DNA from: CAYGWX01 sp964353855 [NCBI: uncultured bacterium]
GTDB lineage: Bacteria; Edwardsbacteria; CAYGWX01
Length of the DNA: 64,000 bases
Assembly: GCA_964353855.1 (NCBI GenBank)
Contig: CAYGWX010000007.1
Coordinates: 1-64,000, forward strand
Direction of reading: 5' to 3'
Shown here: positions 61,809 to 64,000 of the stretch, one piece after another
How the letters are laid out: each line of letters starts with the position of its first letter
How positions within the stretch are numbered: the first letter of the stretch is position 1
Position numbers and translations under genes: made by a program
Notes under the pieces: generated by a model
What the model was told of the DNA's origin: nothing
What the model saw: the letters and a program-made list of their open reading frames with translations, nothing else
Databases searched by the model: none

Positions 61809-63275
61809 TCAATGCAGGACGACGACTCTCCGGAAGGTTCCCGTTTTCCCCTTATTCGGCTGCGCAAGGTGTGCCCAATAGACGCCGCTCGCCAAGGGTT
61901 TCCCCTGCTCGTCGCACCCGTCCCACCTGAGACTCCCCGCACCTTTTGAGGTCAGAGTTCTGATCCGTCGCCCAATGGCGTCGTAAAGGCTCAGGGCGAT
62001 CTCCTCACGAGGAACGGGTGACACTTGGAACACGCAAGACATACGAACTGGATTGGGGGACACCGTGAAGCGTTCTGAAATCACGGGGGCGTTCTCGTCT
62101 TTCCCCGCGACAGCAACGGGATGGCCGGTGGTATCTACGAAGGCCCCGTAGATGTCCCCGGGGTCCGCGGGCATCATCCGCTCGTCGTGCCAGGTGCAGA
62201 GATAGTTCCTACCGTCGAAGGCTAGGGCCGGGTTTCTCTGCACGAACCCCGAATCGCCGATCGGACAGCCCAGGGTGTCCTCGACTTGTCCCCCGACGAA
62301 AACTCGTGTCCCGCGGATCCGGGTCGTGCTGTCGCGGTCGTCGGCATAAGCCACGATCCAATTCCGTCCGTCCGCGGCCACTGCCGGCGGGTCCAGAAAT
62401 TTCTTATTCCGGTGAACGAGCCGGGGCAGGCTATCAAGGACAACCCCTTGAGGAGAGATCCGGAGAGCGTAATAGGCGGCCGACCCCTGATCCTGAAAAG
62501 CCAGGAGGTAATTCTGGCCATTGTAAGCCAGGGTGGGTCTGCCGATCTGCGTGCTGGAGGAGAGGAAAAAGATATCCGTGGTATCCAGGACGACGCCGTC
62601 GGAGCGGACCCTTGCTCCCTGAAGGGAGCTTCCCAAGGGGGTGTGGAGAGAAACCCAAGCCAGAAGGTAATTTGTGCCGTCCGTGGAAAGCGCCGTCCAA
62701 GCCTGGAAGGTATCCCCACAGGAAACCTGTATTCCCGCGGTGTCCAGGACTCCTCCCTGAGGAGAAACGCGGGCCCCGAAGACCTGACACCCAAACGTGA
62801 CGCGCTCATCATCCCAGGCGGAGAAGAAGTTTCCTTGGGCGAAAGCCACGTGGGGGTTGCTCTGCCGGTTCCACGCTAAGGAAACCGGGATCGGCAGGCT
62901 GTCCTCGACCACTCCCTGGGGGGCGACACGCGCCCCGAGCACGTCCGTAGCGGTTCAGCAGGCGTCCTGCCAGGCCAGGAAGAACCGGCCGCTTCCGAAG
63001 GCAACGCTTGGGGAAACGGCTTCCCGCGGTGAAATTGGAAGTGCAAGGCCTGCGGGGTCCAGGACGGTCCCGTCCGGGGTGACCCGCGCGGCGTATATCC
63101 TGGGAAGATCATTTCGCGAATCCGACCAAGCTACGAGGTATTGCCCGTTACCGTAGGCCACAGCCGGCTCAATCTGAAACCACTTCGCCTTGCTAATCCA
63201 GAAATCCGCTCCACAAGCGGCCGAGGCCAGGAAAAGCACGAGGGCCAAGGGAAAAGTTCTTCGGGTCAAACGCAT
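61809..63275 (-). pseudogene. Secreted repeat protein with C-terminal sorting domain, interrupted by an in-frame UGA
   Basis: Two open stretches, 62955-63275 (106 codons with signal peptide, LVLFLASAACGA) and 61809-62942, lie in the same frame and are separated only by one TGA at 62955-62957. Repeats of about 55 residues with GARV.P.G.VLD, P..A.....NYL.AW.D.R span the break: GSGRFFLAWQDAC-stop-TATDVLGARVAPQG lines up with FFSAWDDERVTFGCQVFGARVSPQG (split FFSAWDDERV and TFGCQVFGARVSPQG). The 3' part ends with a full sorting domain (SPNPVRMSCVFQVSP, LSLYDAIGRRIRTL, ASGVYWAHL, RVVVLH). The simplest reading is a nonsense mutation (for example CGA to TGA) in an otherwise intact 488-codon gene. It follows the response regulator by 24 bp. 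Confidence 0.8.
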
Positions 63276-63299
63276 GAAAATACCTCCGAGTTTTAACGC

Positions 63300-63656
63300 T
63301 CAGGCGGGAAGGAGCTCCTTGACCTTTTCCTTGAGGTCGGCGAGGTTCCCGGACTTCACCACGTAGGCGTCCGCAACCCAGGAGGCGAAGTCGTACTGGT
63401 AGTGCGGATAGGCCGTGGAGAGGATTACCGGCAGGGCCTTGTGATGCTGCTTGATTTTGCGCAGGAGCTCCAGCCCTCCGTCCTTGTCCGTGAGCTTGAT
63501 GTCCAGGATGACCAGGTCCACGTTCTCTTGAGAGCAGTAAGCCGCCGCCTCGTCCGGGTCTCCGGTCGCCCGGACGGCATAGCCCTCCTCCGTGAATTCC
63601 TTCTCGTAAAGCATCCGGATGTGCTTCTCGTCGTCAACCACTAAGATTTTTTTCAT
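63300..63656 (-). CDS. Single-domain response regulator (CheY-like receiver)
   Basis: The 118 residues form only a receiver domain. Acidic pocket DDE is at 8-10, the phospho-acceptor Asp at 52 (VILDIKLTDKDGG), the conserved Thr/Ser near 80 (LSTAYP) and Lys near 101 (VVKSG). There is no output domain, so it acts by binding a partner or in a phosphorelay. GGAGAGACCC precedes the ATG at 63656. A sensor kinase gene lies just upstream on the same strand and the interrupted surface-protein gene just downstream. Confidence 0.92.
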   Translation of the reverse strand: MKKILVVDDEKHIRMLYEKEFTEEGYAVRATGDPDEAAAYCSQENVDLVILDIKLTDKDGGLELLRKIKQHHKALPVILSTAYPHYQYDFASWVADAYVVKSGNLADLKEKVKELLPA

Positions 63657-63695
63657 GGGTCTCTCCGCCTCGAAATTTCGGGTTTGTCTCTAACC

Positions 63696-63754
63696 GGTAG
63701 GAACGGGCTTCCGCCCGCGACCTAACATCGCCCCGATTTATCGGGGCTCCTACC
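63696..63754. repeat. 59-bp double-hairpin palindromic element
   Basis: Outer inverted ends GGTAGGA (63696-63702) and TCCTACC (63748-63754) enclose two hairpins: CGGGC/GCCCG near 63703-63718 and the palindrome GCCCCGAT-TT-ATCGGGGC at 63730-63747. The layout is that of a REP/BIME- or MITE-like non-autonomous repeat. It lies between the sensor kinase and response regulator genes. Its right palindrome core CCCGATTTATCGGG also occurs in the insertion that breaks copy A at 19864-19879. Confidence 0.75.
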
Positions 63755-63831
63755 CTTTAATTTTACAATTTAAAATGCTAATTTTGCATTTTGCATTGAA
63801 TCTTTCAGGGATTACTCTCTACTCTCACGTC

Positions 63832-63999
63832 TCACGCCTTGCTCTCCTGGGGGAGCGTGATCGTCACCCGTGCACCCTTTCCCTCTGTGCTTTCAATCTT
63901 CAAGTCTCCGCCGTGATTCCTCACGATCTGGAGAGCCACCGGCAGACCCAGGCCTGCTCCGCCTTGCTTGGTCGTATAGAAGGGCTGATAGATCCTCTC
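63832..63999 (-). CDS. C-terminal end of a sensor histidine kinase (5' part outside window)
   Basis: The last 55 codons before the TGA at 63832-63834 read IYQPFYTTKQGGAGLGLPVA, then LQIVRNHGGDLKIESTEGKG, then ARVTITLP. These are the F box and G2 box (GGAGLGL) and the final strands of a HATPase_c domain. The kinase would autophosphorylate and pass phosphate to the adjacent response regulator; the two form a two-component pair. The sensory part is not visible. Confidence 0.9.
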   Translation of the reverse strand, partial: ERIYQPFYTTKQGGAGLGLPVALQIVRNHGGDLKIESTEGKGARVTITLPQESKA

Positions 64000-64000
64000 G

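Noticed and set aside
62955-62957. Selenocysteine codon
   Set aside because: Not accepted as the main call: the residue falls in a surface-repeat loop with no redox partner, many genes here use UGA as stop, and no selenocysteine machinery is visible.

Overview
The window is a GC-rich bacterial chromosome segment, apart from one AT-rich island at about 14.7-19.6 kb. The host looks like a diderm (Gram-negative-type) bacterium. It has two heptosyltransferase-like GT9 genes beside a heptose-bisphosphate phosphatase (gmhB), a third GT9 gene elsewhere, diaminopimelate epimerase, a type IV pilus ATPase, lipoprotein signal peptides, and seven secreted proteins ending in a FlgD-like C-terminal sorting domain of the type IX secretion kind. 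This combination fits the FCB supergroup or an FCB-like candidate phylum (WOR-3/TA06/Edwardsbacteria-type). No rRNA or other marker is present, so the species cannot be named from this sequence.

Layout. 1-1 kb: end of a sorting-domain protein and a membrane protein. 1.0-2.3 kb (minus): a PurM/HypE/ThiL-superfamily gene behind a TPP riboswitch with a complete terminator/antiterminator switch. 2.5-2.7 kb: a helically phased tandem repeat. 2.8-10.1 kb (minus): one operon read from a promoter at 10.1 kb, in the order TPR protein, M24 peptidase, efp, accB, pilT, accC, a DUF2273-like membrane protein, comB. 10.2-12.8 kb: valS. 12.9-14.0 kb: a Panacea(DUF4065)/MazF-like toxin-antitoxin pair. 14.1-19.5 kb: a DUF2809-like membrane protein, then the AT-rich island of surface and envelope proteins. 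19.6-21.4 kb: a tandemly duplicated gene whose first copy is broken, with a RelE/Phd module between the copies. 21.5-25.3 kb: a second repeat array, a GT-C glycosyltransferase and a sorting-domain protein. 25.4-29.9 kb (minus): phosphoglucose/phosphomannose isomerase, nucleotidyltransferase, metK, ahcY. 30-35.7 kb (minus): a secreted subtilisin and another sorting-domain protein. 35.9-37.2 kb: a third array and an IS481-like element. 37.2-47.9 kb (plus): xerC-hslV-GT9-hslU, two paralogous lipoproteins, argF, an FG-GAP protein, dapF, guaB. 48.0-48.2 kb: the fourth and most regular array. 48.3-53.5 kb (minus): a YCF48-like repeat protein, a lamin-tail protein, trxB and two small unknowns. 53.6-55 kb: a MATE exporter. 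55-61.8 kb (minus): an envelope operon (membrane protein, M48 lipoprotein, SUMF1-like, TPR, dxr, two GT9, gmhB). 61.8-64 kb (minus): a sensor kinase (cut by the window end), a response regulator and a sorting-domain protein with an in-frame UGA.

Most unusual features. Four intergenic arrays share an 11-bp (or 21 = 2 x 10.5 bp) period and a GTTCCC-type core, so the core recurs once per helical turn. The thiamin riboswitch controls a gene usually labelled only AIR synthase-related or HypE-like. The duplicated gene near 20 kb carries a small palindromic insertion in one copy. Several genes appear to be transcribed without a leader. Predicted promoters are mostly TTGACA/TATAAT-like with 17-18 bp spacing. 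No tRNA, rRNA or CRISPR locus was recognised.
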